NCBI RefSeq assembly: GCF_003315175.1
Contig: NZ_QNRQ01000007.1
Location: 1-64,000 of the forward strand
From: Eoetvoesiella caeni
GTDB taxonomy: Bacteria; Pseudomonadota; Gammaproteobacteria; Burkholderiales; Burkholderiaceae_B
Direction: 5' to 3'
Length of the DNA stretch: 64,000 nt
Shown: one piece after another, positions 17,878 to 27,144 of the stretch
Numbering within the stretch: the stretch's first letter is position 1
Layout of the letters: each line of letters opens with the position of its first letter
The notes under the pieces: generated by a model
Seen by the model: the letters and a program-made list of their open reading frames with translations, nothing else
The model's database searches: none
What the model was told of the DNA's origin: nothing
Made by a program: the position numbers and the translations under genes

Positions 17878-18180
17878 GGAAGAGATGCGTGAGCGATCCC
17901 CAAGCTAGAACTTGCATTGAGCGCCATAATGGTCTTTGTAATCTTTCGCGACGGTTTCACGCGTGACGAATCCTAGCTTGCCACGTTTTGTTCCTTCAAA
18001 TATCGGCCCAGCGCTTCGCTGGCTCCGTCGTTCTGTTGACCGACGCTGAAAAAGTTGGGGTTGCATTGTTCTCCGGCCTGCGGGCGAAGATTCTTTTGTC
18101 ATGGGTCATCCGTACACTTAAGTCATCATCTTAGTGTAACGATAAGTAGTTCAGCAAGTTCTTACCATTCCGCAGCACTA
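17878..18180. other. Gene-poor intergenic stretch
   Basis: No convincing gene. A minus-strand reading frame of 65 residues (17905-18102) is basic and low in recognisable pattern; it may be a chance frame or a gene fragment. The stretch leads directly into a decayed IS end and, with it, separates SulP from the stress genes. Confidence 0.4.
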
Positions 18181-18400
18181 TGAACCGCCCCGGGTTTTGT
18201 AGAGGCTCCAGTCTCCGAGAATGGAGCTATGAATAAGCAGAACAGATTTACCGCTGAAGTTCGAGGGCGGCCGTGTGCATGGTGCGGGAACACCGTGGCG
18301 AGTATTCGTCGTTGTAGGCGCCCCCATTGAGACGATTGGTCCGAAGTTAGGCCGTGTACCGCAGACTTTGAGCGAGTGGGTGCAAGGCAATACCTTGTAG
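18181..18400 (+). mobile_element. Decayed IS3-family end with orfA remnant
   Basis: TGAACCGCCCCGGGTTT at 18181 matches the type of inverted repeat that starts several IS3-family elements. An orfA-like frame begins at 18229 (MNKQNRFTAEVR), continues in another frame as VREHRGEYSSL, and again as IETIGPKLGRVPQTLSEWVQ before a stop at 18400. At least two frameshifts and the absence of orfB show it is dead. Family recognition rests on this OrfA pattern (helix-turn-helix ending in PQTLxxW). Confidence 0.75.
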
Positions 18401-18553
18401 CATTTAGTAGGCTTATTGGATTTGATCGATGCTAAGGTGGTTACATCCAATGCATTGACGGCCCATCAGTTGCCGATAACTTTGGATTTCATCCTTTCTT
18501 GAGTAAGAGGGCCATTTTTTAAAGTCCTTTTCTAATAAATGGGGGAAATATTT

Positions 18554-18901
18554 ATGAAAAAATCCGTGATTTTGTCCAGTATTCTAATGACAACTGCATT
18601 GAGCTTTGGCTTGCAGGCGAATGTCATGGCAAAAGACAATGGCACAAATGTGGATCATTCTGCCACGGCGGGCGAGGCAGTTAGTGATGCTTGGATCACC
18701 ACTAAAATTAAGGCGGATCTCGCAAGCACTAAGGATTTGAAAAGTACAGACATTTCAGTCGAGACCAATAACGGCGTCGCGACGTTGACCGGAACGGTAC
18801 CCAGTGACATTGAACGGAAAAAGGCCATTGCAGCCGCCGAAAGTGTCAAAGGCGTTAACAAGGTCGACTCTGCTGGACTGAAAGTCAAAGCAAATAAGTA
18901 A
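18554..18901 (+). CDS. Periplasmic BON-domain protein (OsmY-like)
   Basis: Small exported stress protein. The signal peptide is residues 1 to about 25 (MKKSVILSSILMTTALSFG). A single BON domain then follows, from DAWITTKIKADLASTKDLKSTDI through VNKVDSAGLKVK. The ATG at 18554 begins the signal peptide; the longer ORF start at 18539 falls on the GGGGGAA ribosome site. 115 residues. It is paired with the csbD-like gene 48 bases downstream. Codons are visibly more AT-rich than in neighbouring metabolic genes. Confidence 0.88.
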   Translation: MKKSVILSSILMTTALSFGLQANVMAKDNGTNVDHSATAGEAVSDAWITTKIKADLASTKDLKSTDISVETNNGVATLTGTVPSDIERKKAIAAAESVKGVNKVDSAGLKVKANK

Positions 18902-18949
18902 TTTCCAGATTCGAAATCAGTCGAATTTTTCAGGCTAAGGAGGTTTGGT

Positions 18950-19153
18950 ATGAACGAAGATATGATCAAAGGGAAATGGAAACAAATGACTGGAAAAATC
19001 CAGGCAAAATGGGGAAAGTTGACTAATGACGATCTCGATGTCGCCGAGGGTAATACAGAATATTTGATCGGTAAGGTTCAAGAGCGTTACGGCATCGCGC
19101 GTGATGAGGCCGAAAAGCAAGTGCGGGATTTCAGTGATGGCACTGGATACTAA
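18950..19153 (+). CDS. CsbD-family stress protein
   Basis: 67-residue protein of the CsbD/YjbJ family, which are abundant small stress-induced proteins of unknown biochemical role. The family pattern is complete: [24 protein letters not shown], then a Glu/Gly-rich turn, then [27 protein letters not shown] precedes the start. It is cotranscribed with the BON gene and ends before a strong terminator. General-stress regulation is expected from the family but no promoter was identified. Confidence 0.93.
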   Translation: MNEDMIKGKWKQMTGKIQAKWGKLTNDDLDVAEGNTEYLIGKVQERYGIARDEAEKQVRDFSDGTGY

Positions 19154-19180
19154 TATTTGACCAAAGCTTGTGATTGCCAG

Positions 19181-19211
19181 GGCGTTCGGTGATGACCGGA
19201 CGCCTTTTTTT
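19181..19211 (+). terminator. Rho-independent terminator after csbD
   Basis: GGCGTTCGG / CCGGACGCC form a near-perfect 9-base stem with a 6-base loop (TGATGA), followed by seven T residues. It closes the BON-CsbD transcript. Confidence 0.85.
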
Positions 19212-19301
19212 GGTGCGCCCAGCATGGGACCATTCCAGTGTTTCTCGGCCGCGGCTGCATTGGCCGCTCAGACGGACTGGCTATCGGTCCAAAAGGGGGC
19301 G

Positions 19302-19597
19302 CTAGATCTTCACGGTCTCGTAAGTGGCGGGATGAAAAATTTCGTCCATATCCATTAGCCGGGACGACAGGCCCTGTCCGTGATGATGGCGCACGAAAGC
19401 TTCGAGCGTGTTGCGGTTTGCCGCCACACCGTATGACCAGTAGTCCTCGCCCATCAAGGCTTTTGCAGCCTTGAGCTGCTCTTCAACAAAGGGTAGGGTG
19501 ACTTTTGTCGCGGACGTGTCGGCCAGGCTGCTCCGTCGAGCAATGCACGCGTACGGTCGTAGTCTCCCATTGCGACGGACAATTGTAGTTTTGGCAT
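19302..19597 (-). pseudogene. pht5: Internally deleted 4,5-dihydroxyphthalate decarboxylase
   Basis: The intact enzyme (about 330 residues) removes CO2 from 4,5-dihydroxyphthalate to give protocatechuate. Here the start (MPKLQLSVAMGDYDRTRALLDG from 19597) is joined, near 19525-19535 and in a different frame, to the family's C-terminus. That C-terminus runs ADTSATKVTLPFVEEQ to EIFHPATYETVKI. More than 200 central residues are missing and the two halves are out of frame, so no enzyme is made. The gene sits 11 bases after pht3 with its ribosome site (AGGAA) intact, showing it was once the next gene of the operon. Confidence 0.85.
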
Positions 19598-19608
19598 TGT
19601 TGTTCCTG

Positions 19609-20919
19609 TTATACGTTCTGGGCTTGCGGCGTATGCGCCGGTTCGGGCTGGCTTTCGCCAACGGGACTGACTTTGAACGATTTCCAGTCGCTGCCCTTGG
19701 GGATCATGCTTTGAAAGGCGCAGACCTCGGCTGGAATGGCATCGGCTCCTGTGCCAATGGCGGCACCGGTTTCCTGGAATGCGCGGACAGCCTTCAGCAT
19801 CTGCTTGCGGAACTCGGCAACGGCAAGGTCGCTTGCTCCCAAATGGTCGGCTGACCGGTCTGCAATGGCGCCCATAGTGGTCCACATGGCGATGTCCTGG
19901 TTGGGAAAGCCAGTAATGCCGGTGAAGTTGCCAGCTTGCATTGCTTCGCGATCCTGCCAGAAATGATTGTCGCGATTGCGCAAGGGCCGGTAATGCTTGT
20001 CAAGGTCTTCGCCCAGGGTTTGGCCCAGGAACTTGCGCCATGCGGCCGTGTCCGGTGTTTGCGATGGGTGGCCCCAGGCAATGAAGTAGAACACTGTGTT
20101 CGTATCGTCGGCGGGAACATTGATATTGGCCACGTTGTACAGGTTATTGGGCGGTATCAAAGCGGTAGCCGGCGCAACAAACACTGTAGAGCGGACATAA
20201 TCATTGACGTCCGCGTTGTGTATAGGCTTGCGGATGGCAGCGTAGCGAAAGCCGTAAGCGGTACGCTCCAGCTGCAGACGGGGTGCCTTGTCGTTTGAAG
20301 GCCGGAGCCAGACGCTTCCGGTAGCTTGTGCGCCGTTTACTTCTGCGGGAACCATGTCGGAAGAATGCAGGCTGGAACTGTGCGCTGAATCGATCGCGCC
20401 TTCTATCACTTGAGCCCAGTTGCAGGGCAACACGGCTTTGGCGATAGTGACTTTCACGTCCGGCGATGGAGCCCAGGCCGGCGGCTGGAATTCAGGCATG
20501 GTTTCGGGGGGACCCATGTAGGCCCAGACCATGCCGCCCCATTCTTTGGTGGGGTAGGCGGGGTGCTTGATGCCAGCGGCCATCCGGTTGCCCGCCGGTT
20601 CTGACACCATTTCAAGAATATTTCCGCGGACGTCGAACTTCCAGCCATGGTAAAGGCAGCGCAAGCCGCCTTCTTCGTTGCGTCCGAGCACAAGCGAGGC
20701 TCCGCGATGCGGGCAGTGTTCTCCGATGACTCCAACCTGGCCGGCCGTGTCGCGAAACACGACCAGTTCCTCTCCGAAGACCTGTGCCCGAACTGGCGGG
20801 CCATCGGGATCTTGCACTTCCTCTATAAGGCAGACGGGTGTCCAGTGTCGCCGCATAAGCTGACCCATGGGCGCATCGCCCATTACGCGGCATAGAAGGT
20901 CGTTCTCTTCAGAGGTCAT
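19609..20919 (-). CDS. pht3: Phthalate 4,5-dioxygenase-type Rieske oxygenase, large subunit
   Basis: Ring-hydroxylating oxygenase expected to convert phthalate to the cis-4,5-dihydrodiol using an electron-transfer reductase. The Rieske [2Fe-2S] ligands are C-P-H near residue 68 and C-L-Y-H near residue 88. The mononuclear iron motif is in IEGAIDSAHSSSLHS (two His), with the third ligand downstream. 436 residues, right for this single-subunit-type oxygenase. It is divergent from the pht4 homologue across a shared operator region. No matching FMN/2Fe-2S phthalate reductase gene is visible nearby. Confidence 0.85.
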   Translation of the reverse strand: MTSEENDLLCRVMGDAPMGQLMRRHWTPVCLIEEVQDPDGPPVRAQVFGEELVVFRDTAGQVGVIGEHCPHRGASLVLGRNEEGGLRCLYHGWKFDVRGNILEMVSEPAGNRMAAGIKHPAYPTKEWGGMVWAYMGPPETMPEFQPPAWAPSPDVKVTIAKAVLPCNWAQVIEGAIDSAHSSSLHSSDMVPAEVNGAQATGSVWLRPSNDKAPRLQLERTAYGFRYAAIRKPIHNADVNDYVRSTVFVAPATALIPPNNLYNVANINVPADDTNTVFYFIAWGHPSQTPDTAAWRKFLGQTLGEDLDKHYRPLRNRDNHFWQDREAMQAGNFTGITGFPNQDIAMWTTMGAIADRSADHLGASDLAVAEFRKQMLKAVRAFQETGAAIGTGADAIPAEVCAFQSMIPKGSDWKSFKVSPVGESQPEPAHTPQAQNV

Positions 20920-21043
20920 TTCTGTCTCCTTGCCAAGGCCAATGCCCGCCGCTCGGTAACCGAGCTTAGCGGCACAATGGCGCCGACTTTGAATTCAACG
21001 CGGCGGCGCTGCTGATGGACAGCGCATCGTCGCTAACGTAAAA

Positions 21044-21091
21044 ACAGTTAGAGATCTAACTGTCATTGATGTAATATTATTAGAGATCTAA
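21044..21091. promoter_or_regulatory. Twin palindromic operator between pht3 and pht4
   Basis: ACAGTTAGA-GA-TCTAACTGT (21044-21063) is a perfect inverted repeat with 9-base arms. The core TTAGAGATCTAA recurs at 21080-21091. The centres are 32 bases apart, about three helical turns, so a dimeric regulator could occupy both on one face. The second copy lies 33 bases before the pht4 start. The MarR protein encoded just after pht4 is the natural candidate; binding is inference. Confidence 0.65.
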
Positions 21092-21123
21092 GTTTAATGC
21101 AATATCTTTGCGGGAGTGGCCCG

Positions 21124-22356
21124 ATGGAAAAAGCAATCGGTTTGGGTGTGGTGGGGCTGGGGCGAGCGTTTACGCTGATGCTGCCGACTTTTTTGCAGGA
21201 CGAAAGAGTGCGGCTGGTTGCGGCAGCGGATCCACGGTCGAACGCCCGGGAAATGTTCAGCCGCGATTTCAACGCCCCGGCGTACGAAGCACTGGAAGAT
21301 TTATGCGGCAATCCTGATGTCGAAGCTGTTTATATCGCGTCGCCCCATCAGTTTCATGCCGAACATGTGCGTGTGGTTGCCGCAGCCGGCAAGGCAATGC
21401 TTATAGAAAAGCCGTTGGCAATTTCCTTGGCGGACTGCACTCGTATCGTGGAGCTTGCCGCTCAGACAAAGGTTCCCGTCATAGTGGGGCACTCACACAG
21501 TTTTGATGGGCCGGTGCTGCATGCCGCGGCCATGCTGAATTCCGGGATCTTTGGCGCCGTGCGCATGCTCAACGCGCTTAACTACACAGACTTCTTGTAC
21601 AGGCCTCGGCGGCCTGAAGAGCTTGATACCCGCCAAGGGGGCGGAGTGGTGTTCAGTCAGGCTGCGCACCAGATCGATATCGTACGCTTGCTGCTGGGAG
21701 GGCTTATCGACAAAGTGCGTGCCTGCACCGGAAGCTGGGACAGTAGCCGCCCTACCGAAGGAGCGTACATGGCACTGCTGACGACACATGACGGAGCCTT
21801 CGCCTCGGCGACCTATAGCGGCTATGCGCACTTCGATAGCGATGAGCTGATGGGCGACGTAAGCGAAATGGGTTATCGAAAGGACAGCACTGCATATGGC
21901 GCGGCGCGGTCAAGAATTCTGCACATGGACGCGGCTCGCGAAGCGCAGTTGAAAATAGCAGGCAACTATGGCGGCAAAGATTATCGCTTCAAGGCTTCGC
22001 CCGCCACGCCGTATCACCAGCATTTTGGACCGGTCATCATTTCTGCGGAGCGTGCCGACATCAAGCTGACGCCTGAAGGCCTTGTGATATACAGTGATGC
22101 CGAGCGCAAATTCGTGTCCACCCCCAAGCGTCCCGTTCCCCGGGCGGAAGTCGTCGACGAGCTTTGGGACGCGGTTCGCCTTGGCCTTGATCCGCTGCAC
22201 TGCGCCCGATGGGCGCGAGCGACCACCGAAGTGTGTATTGCAATACTAGAATCGGCACAAACGGGCAAGGATGTCGCGCTACAGTTCCAGGTAGCTCCAT
22301 CCCGCCCTGTGCCAAACCCCGACGAGCGTGAACTGCGTGACGAATATGACCATTAA
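21124..22356 (+). CDS. pht4: cis-4,5-dihydrodihydroxyphthalate dehydrogenase (Gfo/Idh/MocA family)
   Basis: NAD(P)-dependent oxidoreductase predicted to rearomatise the phthalate dihydrodiol to 4,5-dihydroxyphthalate. The N-terminal Rossmann motif is GLGVVGLGRAF; the family signature EKPLA is near residue 100. A C-terminal alpha/beta substrate domain follows. Gfo/Idh/MocA membership matches the known Pht4 enzyme and not the SDR type used by other dihydrodiol dehydrogenases. The ATG at 21124 follows GGGAG by 7 bases and is preferred to the upstream ATG at 21097. 410 residues. Confidence 0.85.
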   Translation: MEKAIGLGVVGLGRAFTLMLPTFLQDERVRLVAAADPRSNAREMFSRDFNAPAYEALEDLCGNPDVEAVYIASPHQFHAEHVRVVAAAGKAMLIEKPLAISLADCTRIVELAAQTKVPVIVGHSHSFDGPVLHAAAMLNSGIFGAVRMLNALNYTDFLYRPRRPEELDTRQGGGVVFSQAAHQIDIVRLLLGGLIDKVRACTGSWDSSRPTEGAYMALLTTHDGAFASATYSGYAHFDSDELMGDVSEMGYRKDSTAYGAARSRILHMDAAREAQLKIAGNYGGKDYRFKASPATPYHQHFGPVIISAERADIKLTPEGLVIYSDAERKFVSTPKRPVPRAEVVDELWDAVRLGLDPLHCARWARATTEVCIAILESAQTGKDVALQFQVAPSRPVPNPDERELRDEYDH

Positions 22357-22897
22357 AAATAATACCGTGCCCAATAAAGAAGACTGGCGTAACTCCATCC
22401 CCGAAGACAGATTGGCCCACCTTATAAAGGATGCACGGCGCGCGATGGAACGTTCGCTGCAAATACGCCTGATCGACCACTCTGTGGCATTTGGCCATTG
22501 GTCGTTTCTGCGAATTCTATGGGAGCACGACGGGCTGACCCAGCGCGAACTCAGCGAGCTGGCGGGCATGTCGGCACCTACGACATTCGCTGCCATCAAC
22601 GCGATGGAATCGCTTGGATATGTGCGTCGCAGTCAAAAAGAAGGGAACAAGAAGAACGTTTATATCCACCTGAGCGAGTCGGGCAAAGCGTTGCGCGAGC
22701 ACTTGTTGCCTTTGGCCGAAGAGGTCAACGCGGTTGCAATCAGCGGGCTGGACCGGGAAGAAGTCAGAATCGCCCGCAAAGTGCTGACCACGATAATAGA
22801 GAACTTGTCGGTCGATGAAAAAGACCTGCACGAATCAAGCAACCGCCGAGTTCCCTCCACAAGAGCGCTGGGGCGATTGCTTCAGCCTGGCCGATAA
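22346..22897 (+). CDS. MarR-family regulator of the phthalate genes (predicted)
   Basis: Winged-helix regulator. The HTH region is LTQRELSELAGMSAPTTFAAINAMESLG and the wing VRRSQKEGNKKNVYIHL. The start at 22346 lies inside the end of pht4 (11-base overlap), so it is coupled to it; an in-frame GTG lies at 22328. About 183 residues. Its place in the pht4 operon and the twin palindromes upstream suggest it represses both pht arms until phthalate or an intermediate binds. Confidence 0.85.
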   Translation: MTIKNNTVPNKEDWRNSIPEDRLAHLIKDARRAMERSLQIRLIDHSVAFGHWSFLRILWEHDGLTQRELSELAGMSAPTTFAAINAMESLGYVRRSQKEGNKKNVYIHLSESGKALREHLLPLAEEVNAVAISGLDREEVRIARKVLTTIIENLSVDEKDLHESSNRRVPSTRALGRLLQPGR

Positions 22898-23203
22898 AGG
22901 AGCGGCTTCTTCGATGCTGAGGAGAAGAAGGCTTTCACGAGCTGACGTGGTCCTGAATCGGCGAGATGATGTCTTGCGAATTCGAATTTAGCGGAATAAA
23001 CTTTAAATAGAAGCAAGCGTCCCCACGTCGCGAAAGCTCTTAGTCGTTGAGTTCTTCCTTCTACATGCCATGTATTTCGGGGCGCCAAGCCCACCGAAGC
23101 CAATCGGCAGTTCGCAGTCATTTAGTCGCCCGACTTTCCAGAATCCAGCCCGGCTCGCAGCAACAACAATAATGCAAGATTGAGACTCAAAGGAGGATTG
23201 GTT
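22898..23203. other. Intergenic region before the ABC transporter
   Basis: No gene recognised. It ends with AAGGAGG at 23190-23196, the ribosome site of the substrate-binding protein gene. The pht-type palindrome core is not repeated here, so the transporter may have its own control or be read through from the pht4-marR transcript. Confidence 0.45.
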
Positions 23204-24382
23204 TTGAAGCTAATTAACTATATAGGCGCTGTCGCATGCGCATTGCTGACCATCTCAGGTGCACAGACCGCACAAGCCGCCGACACATACGACATTGACG
23301 TTGTCCTGCCCTTGACGGGGGGCGCAGCTTTTCTTGGAAAGGGCGAGCAACGAGCGCTTGAGCTACTTCAAAAGATGGAGAACGAGAAAGGCGGCATTCA
23401 TGGCCGCCAGATAAATTTTGTTTTCCATGACGACCAGACCCAGCCCCAGACCGCTGTTCCGCTGTTCAATCAGATCAAGGCGGCAAAGCCTGCCGTGGTA
23501 TTGGGGTCGGCCATTTCTTCTGTGTGCAACGCGATGGCGCCATTGGTCAAGAGCCGCGGGCCGGTCAATTACTGTTTCTCGCCGTCCCTGTACCCGGAAA
23601 GCGGCAGCTATGTGTTCAGTTCAAGCATCTCGACCAAAGCGCTCGCCCAAGGCCTGTTGACGTATTTCGGCGATAAAGGCTGGACAAAAATCGGCTTGTT
23701 GACATCCACGGACGCCACAGGGCAAGATGCCTATCGAAACATCCAAGAGCTGATGAAGTCGGGCAAGTACGACAAGCTTTCCATTGTTTCAGAACAGCAA
23801 TTCAACGCCAAGGACATGAGCGCGTCCGCGCAGATACAACGCATCAAGGGCGCCAATCCCGATGTGGTCATTGCCTGGTCTACCGGCGGTCCTATCGGCA
23901 CGGTCTTCAAGGCAATCAGGGATGCGGGGCTGGATGTTCCGATTGCCACCACAGACGGCAACATGACTTACGAGCAGATGAAGCAGTATGCCGCGTTTCT
24001 GCCAAAAGAACTTTATATTCCCTCGCCTGAATGGCCCAAGTCCGACCTCTTGAAGGTCTCCGATGATGTCGCTGCCAGCAAGAAGGCATTCTTCGACGCC
24101 TATGACCAGGCAAACGCCAAGCCCGACGGCCCTTCCACCTTTGCGTGGGATCCTGCTTTGCTGATCATCGAGGCCTTGAAGAAACTGCCGGAAAACGCAA
24201 CGGCTGAAGACCTTCGCAAGTATCTGGCCAGTTTGCAGGGCTTTGCGGGCATCAACGGAGTGTACGATTTCAAGAAGTTCCCGCAACGAGGCCTGGGGTC
24301 GGACAACGTCGTGGTTACGCGCTGGGATCCGAAGGCCGATCACTGGGCGGTCGTAAGCAAAGCAGGCGGTGGGGCGCTCTAG
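23204..24382 (+). CDS. LivJ-type periplasmic substrate-binding protein
   Basis: Type I periplasmic binding protein of a branched-chain-amino-acid-like (HAAT) ABC system. The signal peptide is MKLINYIGAVACALLTISGA..AQA. The mature part begins DTYDIDVVLPLTGGAAFLGKGEQRALEL, a family hallmark, and contains GRQINFVFHDDQTQPQ. The start is a TTG at 23204, 7 bases after AAGGAGG; no ATG fits. 392 residues. Adjacency to the phthalate genes makes an aromatic acid such as phthalate a likely ligand, by context only. Confidence 0.9.
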   Translation: MKLINYIGAVACALLTISGAQTAQAADTYDIDVVLPLTGGAAFLGKGEQRALELLQKMENEKGGIHGRQINFVFHDDQTQPQTAVPLFNQIKAAKPAVVLGSAISSVCNAMAPLVKSRGPVNYCFSPSLYPESGSYVFSSSISTKALAQGLLTYFGDKGWTKIGLLTSTDATGQDAYRNIQELMKSGKYDKLSIVSEQQFNAKDMSASAQIQRIKGANPDVVIAWSTGGPIGTVFKAIRDAGLDVPIATTDGNMTYEQMKQYAAFLPKELYIPSPEWPKSDLLKVSDDVAASKKAFFDAYDQANAKPDGPSTFAWDPALLIIEALKKLPENATAEDLRKYLASLQGFAGINGVYDFKKFPQRGLGSDNVVVTRWDPKADHWAVVSKAGGGAL

Positions 24383-24427
24383 CACAGATCCAATTCACAA
24401 AACTTTGTGTGCGCACGGTTCTGAACA

Positions 24428-26338
24428 ATGGCCGAATTTATTCAGATTAGCGTCGATGGGCTAGTAATTGGAACAATTTATGGGCTGATTGCACTGGGGT
24501 TCTCGATCGTTTATCGGGTCACCGGCGCAATCAATCTCGCCCAGGGCGGCTTTGTCGTCATAAGCGCGCTGATCGGGTTCTCTCTTACCCAAGTTTTCGG
24601 CATGCCGGCCTACGCCGGCTTGCCCTTGGCCGTTATCGTGACGACGGTTGTCGGAACAGCGCTCGGAAGTGTCACCTTCGTGCCCGCGCTGGGCCGGCTG
24701 TCCAACTCCAATGTCCTGATGATTACCGTTGGCATCCTGACCATGCTGGAGGGGCTGTCATTTGTCGTATGGGGCAGCCAGCCGTATGCGCCGCCTGTGT
24801 TCTCCGGCAAAGTACCGGTTTCAATCGGGAATGTGCACATTCCAACCCAGGACTTCTGGGTGCTTGCCACGGTGGCGGTGGTTTTGGTCGGGCTGTGGTA
24901 TCTCATCGGCCATACCCGGCTAGGCCGCGCTTTAAGGGCCTGTTCCGAAAACCCCATGGCGGCAAGCTTGGTGGGGGTCAATGTTTCCCGTGTCACGGTG
25001 TTGAGCTTTATGCTGGCCACCGCGCTGGCCGCCATTGCCGGGGTGGTCGTCGCACCAACTACGACACTGCAGTTCGATACCGGCCGGCTGTTCACTATTT
25101 CGGGCTTTATCGCTGTGGTAATCGGCGGGCTTTCCTCGGCCGGGGGGGCGCTTGTCGGAGGCCTGTTGCTTGGGGTGGCCACGCAGTTGGCTACAGCCTA
25201 TGTGTCTTCGCTCTTTAGCAGCGCCATTGCGGTGCTTATTCTGCTTGCCGTCCTGGTGTGGAGGCCCGGCGGCCTGATTCGCCCGCGGGTCGCCAGGCGC
25301 CAGGACGTGCGCGACGAAAAACGTGTGTCGGGACGCATCTTGCGATTTCCACCCAAGACGGCAATATGGATGTCGGTCATAGGCCTGGCCATTGCCGTGA
25401 CCGTGCCTTTTTTCGTCGTCTCCAACGGAATAATGAGCAGCCTTACGATAGCCGCGATACAGTTCATTGCGCTGATCGGACTTGACCTTCTGATGGGCTA
25501 TTGCGGCCAGATCAGTCTGGGACATGCGGGCTTCATGGCAATCGGGGGCTATACCGCGGGCTACCTCGTTGTTAACTTCAATACACCGCCGTTGCTGGCC
25601 GTTCTTGCCGGCATGGGGTTGTCGCTGGCATGCGCTTTGATCCTGGCTGTGGTGACGCTGCGTTTGCGCGGGCTGTATCTGGCGCTTGCGACGCTTGCCT
25701 TTTCTCTTTTGGTCGACTCATTTGCGGTGGGCTTCATCGACATCACCGGCGGGCCGTCGGGTCTTGTCGGCGTGCCGTCGTTCTCTGTGGCCGGCTTTGA
25801 CTTTGACACGCCCGTTTCAATGTATTACCTGGCACTGGGCGTGAACGTCGTGGTGTTGCTGCTGCTATTCGGCGGGCTCAGGTCTCGCTTCGGCCGTGCG
25901 ACCATCGCAATCCGTACCGATCAGTTGGCGGCAACCGCCTTGGGCGTCAATGTCGTCCGCCATAAGCTGGTTGTATTCTCCATCAGCGCCTTGCTGGCAT
26001 CGCTCAGCGGCAGCCTGTACGCCTTCTCATTCAATTTTCTTTCTCCGGACATGGTCGGCGTGGACAAGTCGTTCGAGCTTGTCTCCATGATGGTCATCGG
26101 CGGTGAAGGCACGCTGGTCGGCTCGTTGTTCGGCTGCATTTTGCTGACCCTATTGCCCACGATCTTCCAGCCGCTGGCCTATTACAAAACGCTGGTCAGC
26201 GGCCTGTTGCTTATCCTGTGTTTCTTGTATTTGCCGCAAGGCATTTATGGCGCGTTTGCCGAGCGCCTGGTTCGTTGGACGTCTCGGTCCAAGCAGCCGG
26301 GCCAGTCCTTTGCGTCCTCGGGGGAGAAGAGCGTATGA
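24428..26338 (+). CDS. Fused LivH-LivM ABC permease
   Basis: Inner-membrane channel of the HAAT transporter with both permease subunits in one chain. The LivH half (residues 1 to about 290) has [23 protein letters not shown]. The LivM half (about 300-636) has [23 protein letters not shown] and the coupling region near [12 protein letters not shown]. 636 residues against about 300 plus 330 for the separate proteins. It is followed without a gap (ATGA) by the ATPase gene. Confidence 0.92.
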   Translation: MAEFIQISVDGLVIGTIYGLIALGFSIVYRVTGAINLAQGGFVVISALIGFSLTQVFGMPAYAGLPLAVIVTTVVGTALGSVTFVPALGRLSNSNVLMITVGILTMLEGLSFVVWGSQPYAPPVFSGKVPVSIGNVHIPTQDFWVLATVAVVLVGLWYLIGHTRLGRALRACSENPMAASLVGVNVSRVTVLSFMLATALAAIAGVVVAPTTTLQFDTGRLFTISGFIAVVIGGLSSAGGALVGGLLLGVATQLATAYVSSLFSSAIAVLILLAVLVWRPGGLIRPRVARRQDVRDEKRVSGRILRFPPKTAIWMSVIGLAIAVTVPFFVVSNGIMSSLTIAAIQFIALIGLDLLMGYCGQISLGHAGFMAIGGYTAGYLVVNFNTPPLLAVLAGMGLSLACALILAVVTLRLRGLYLALATLAFSLLVDSFAVGFIDITGGPSGLVGVPSFSVAGFDFDTPVSMYYLALGVNVVVLLLLFGGLRSRFGRATIAIRTDQLAATALGVNVVRHKLVVFSISALLASLSGSLYAFSFNFLSPDMVGVDKSFELVSMMVIGGEGTLVGSLFGCILLTLLPTIFQPLAYYKTLVSGLLLILCFLYLPQGIYGAFAERLVRWTSRSKQPGQSFASSGEKSV

Positions 26339-27144
26339 CAAGTACGGCCCGTTCCATTGCTAGCCAAGGTGCTGGCTGCGTTTTGTCGATGCAAGGGCTC
26401 TCCAAGTCGTTTGGCGGCGTCCGGGCTGTGTCTGACGTGACATTCGAGGTGCATGCCGGAAAAATCACTGCACTGATCGGACCGAACGGCGCGGGCAAAA
26501 CCACGGTGTTCAACCTTATATCAAACATTTTTTCATATGAGGGCGAGGTCTATTTCGAAGGACACAGCATCAAAGGGCGGTCGCCCATTCAAATCGCCCA
26601 AATGGGGCTCATCCGCACCTTCCAGTCCGCGCGCGTTTTCCCAGGAATGACGGTGCTTGAAAACGTCCTGGCCGGACGGCACCGCCTGTTGACCGGTTCG
26701 CCGTTATCGCAGTTTTTTTGGGGGCCCTCTAGCCGACGGCAAGAGGCCGATTTGCGGCACAGGGCTGAAGGCCTGTTGGATCTCGTTGGCCTGCTCAACG
26801 AAAAGGACACCCACGCAATCGATCTGCCCATGGGGGCGCAGAAACTGCTTGAAGTCGTTCGCGCCTTGATGAGCCAGCCGCGCCTGCTTTGCCTGGACGA
26901 GCCGGCGGCAGGCCTCAACGATCGCGAAACAGAAGATCTTGCTGTGCTGCTGAGGGCCGTTTGCGAAAGCGGCATTCCGATCCTGCTGGTCGAACATAAC
27001 ATGGGGCTGGTCATGAGCGTCGCCGACCATGTGGTCGTGCTGGATGCCGGCGCCATCATCGGAAGCGGGCCGCCCTCTGAAATTCAGCGCAACGAGAAGG
27101 TCATCCAAGCCTATCTCGGACGAGAAAATCATGCCCCTGCTTGA
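26335..27144 (+). CDS. LivG-type ABC transporter ATPase
   Basis: Cytoplasmic ATPase of the HAAT transporter. Walker [10 protein letters not shown] near residue 52, Q-loop in [12 protein letters not shown], Walker [13 protein letters not shown] and switch His in VEHNM. The ABC signature appears as [16 protein letters not shown], with MGAQK in place of the usual SGGQ/YGQQR. The start overlaps the permease stop (ATGA), and the end overlaps livF by 14 bases. 269 residues. Confidence 0.93.
   Translation: MTSTARSIASQGAGCVLSMQGLSKSFGGVRAVSDVTFEVHAGKITALIGPNGAGKTTVFNLISNIFSYEGEVYFEGHSIKGRSPIQIAQMGLIRTFQSARVFPGMTVLENVLAGRHRLLTGSPLSQFFWGPSSRRQEADLRHRAEGLLDLVGLLNEKDTHAIDLPMGAQKLLEVVRALMSQPRLLCLDEPAAGLNDRETEDLAVLLRAVCESGIPILLVEHNMGLVMSVADHVVVLDAGAIIGSGPPSEIQRNEKVIQAYLGRENHAPA

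Noticed and set aside
17905-18102. 65-residue minus-strand reading frame
   Set aside because: No ribosome site or family pattern; it may be a chance frame next to a decayed IS.
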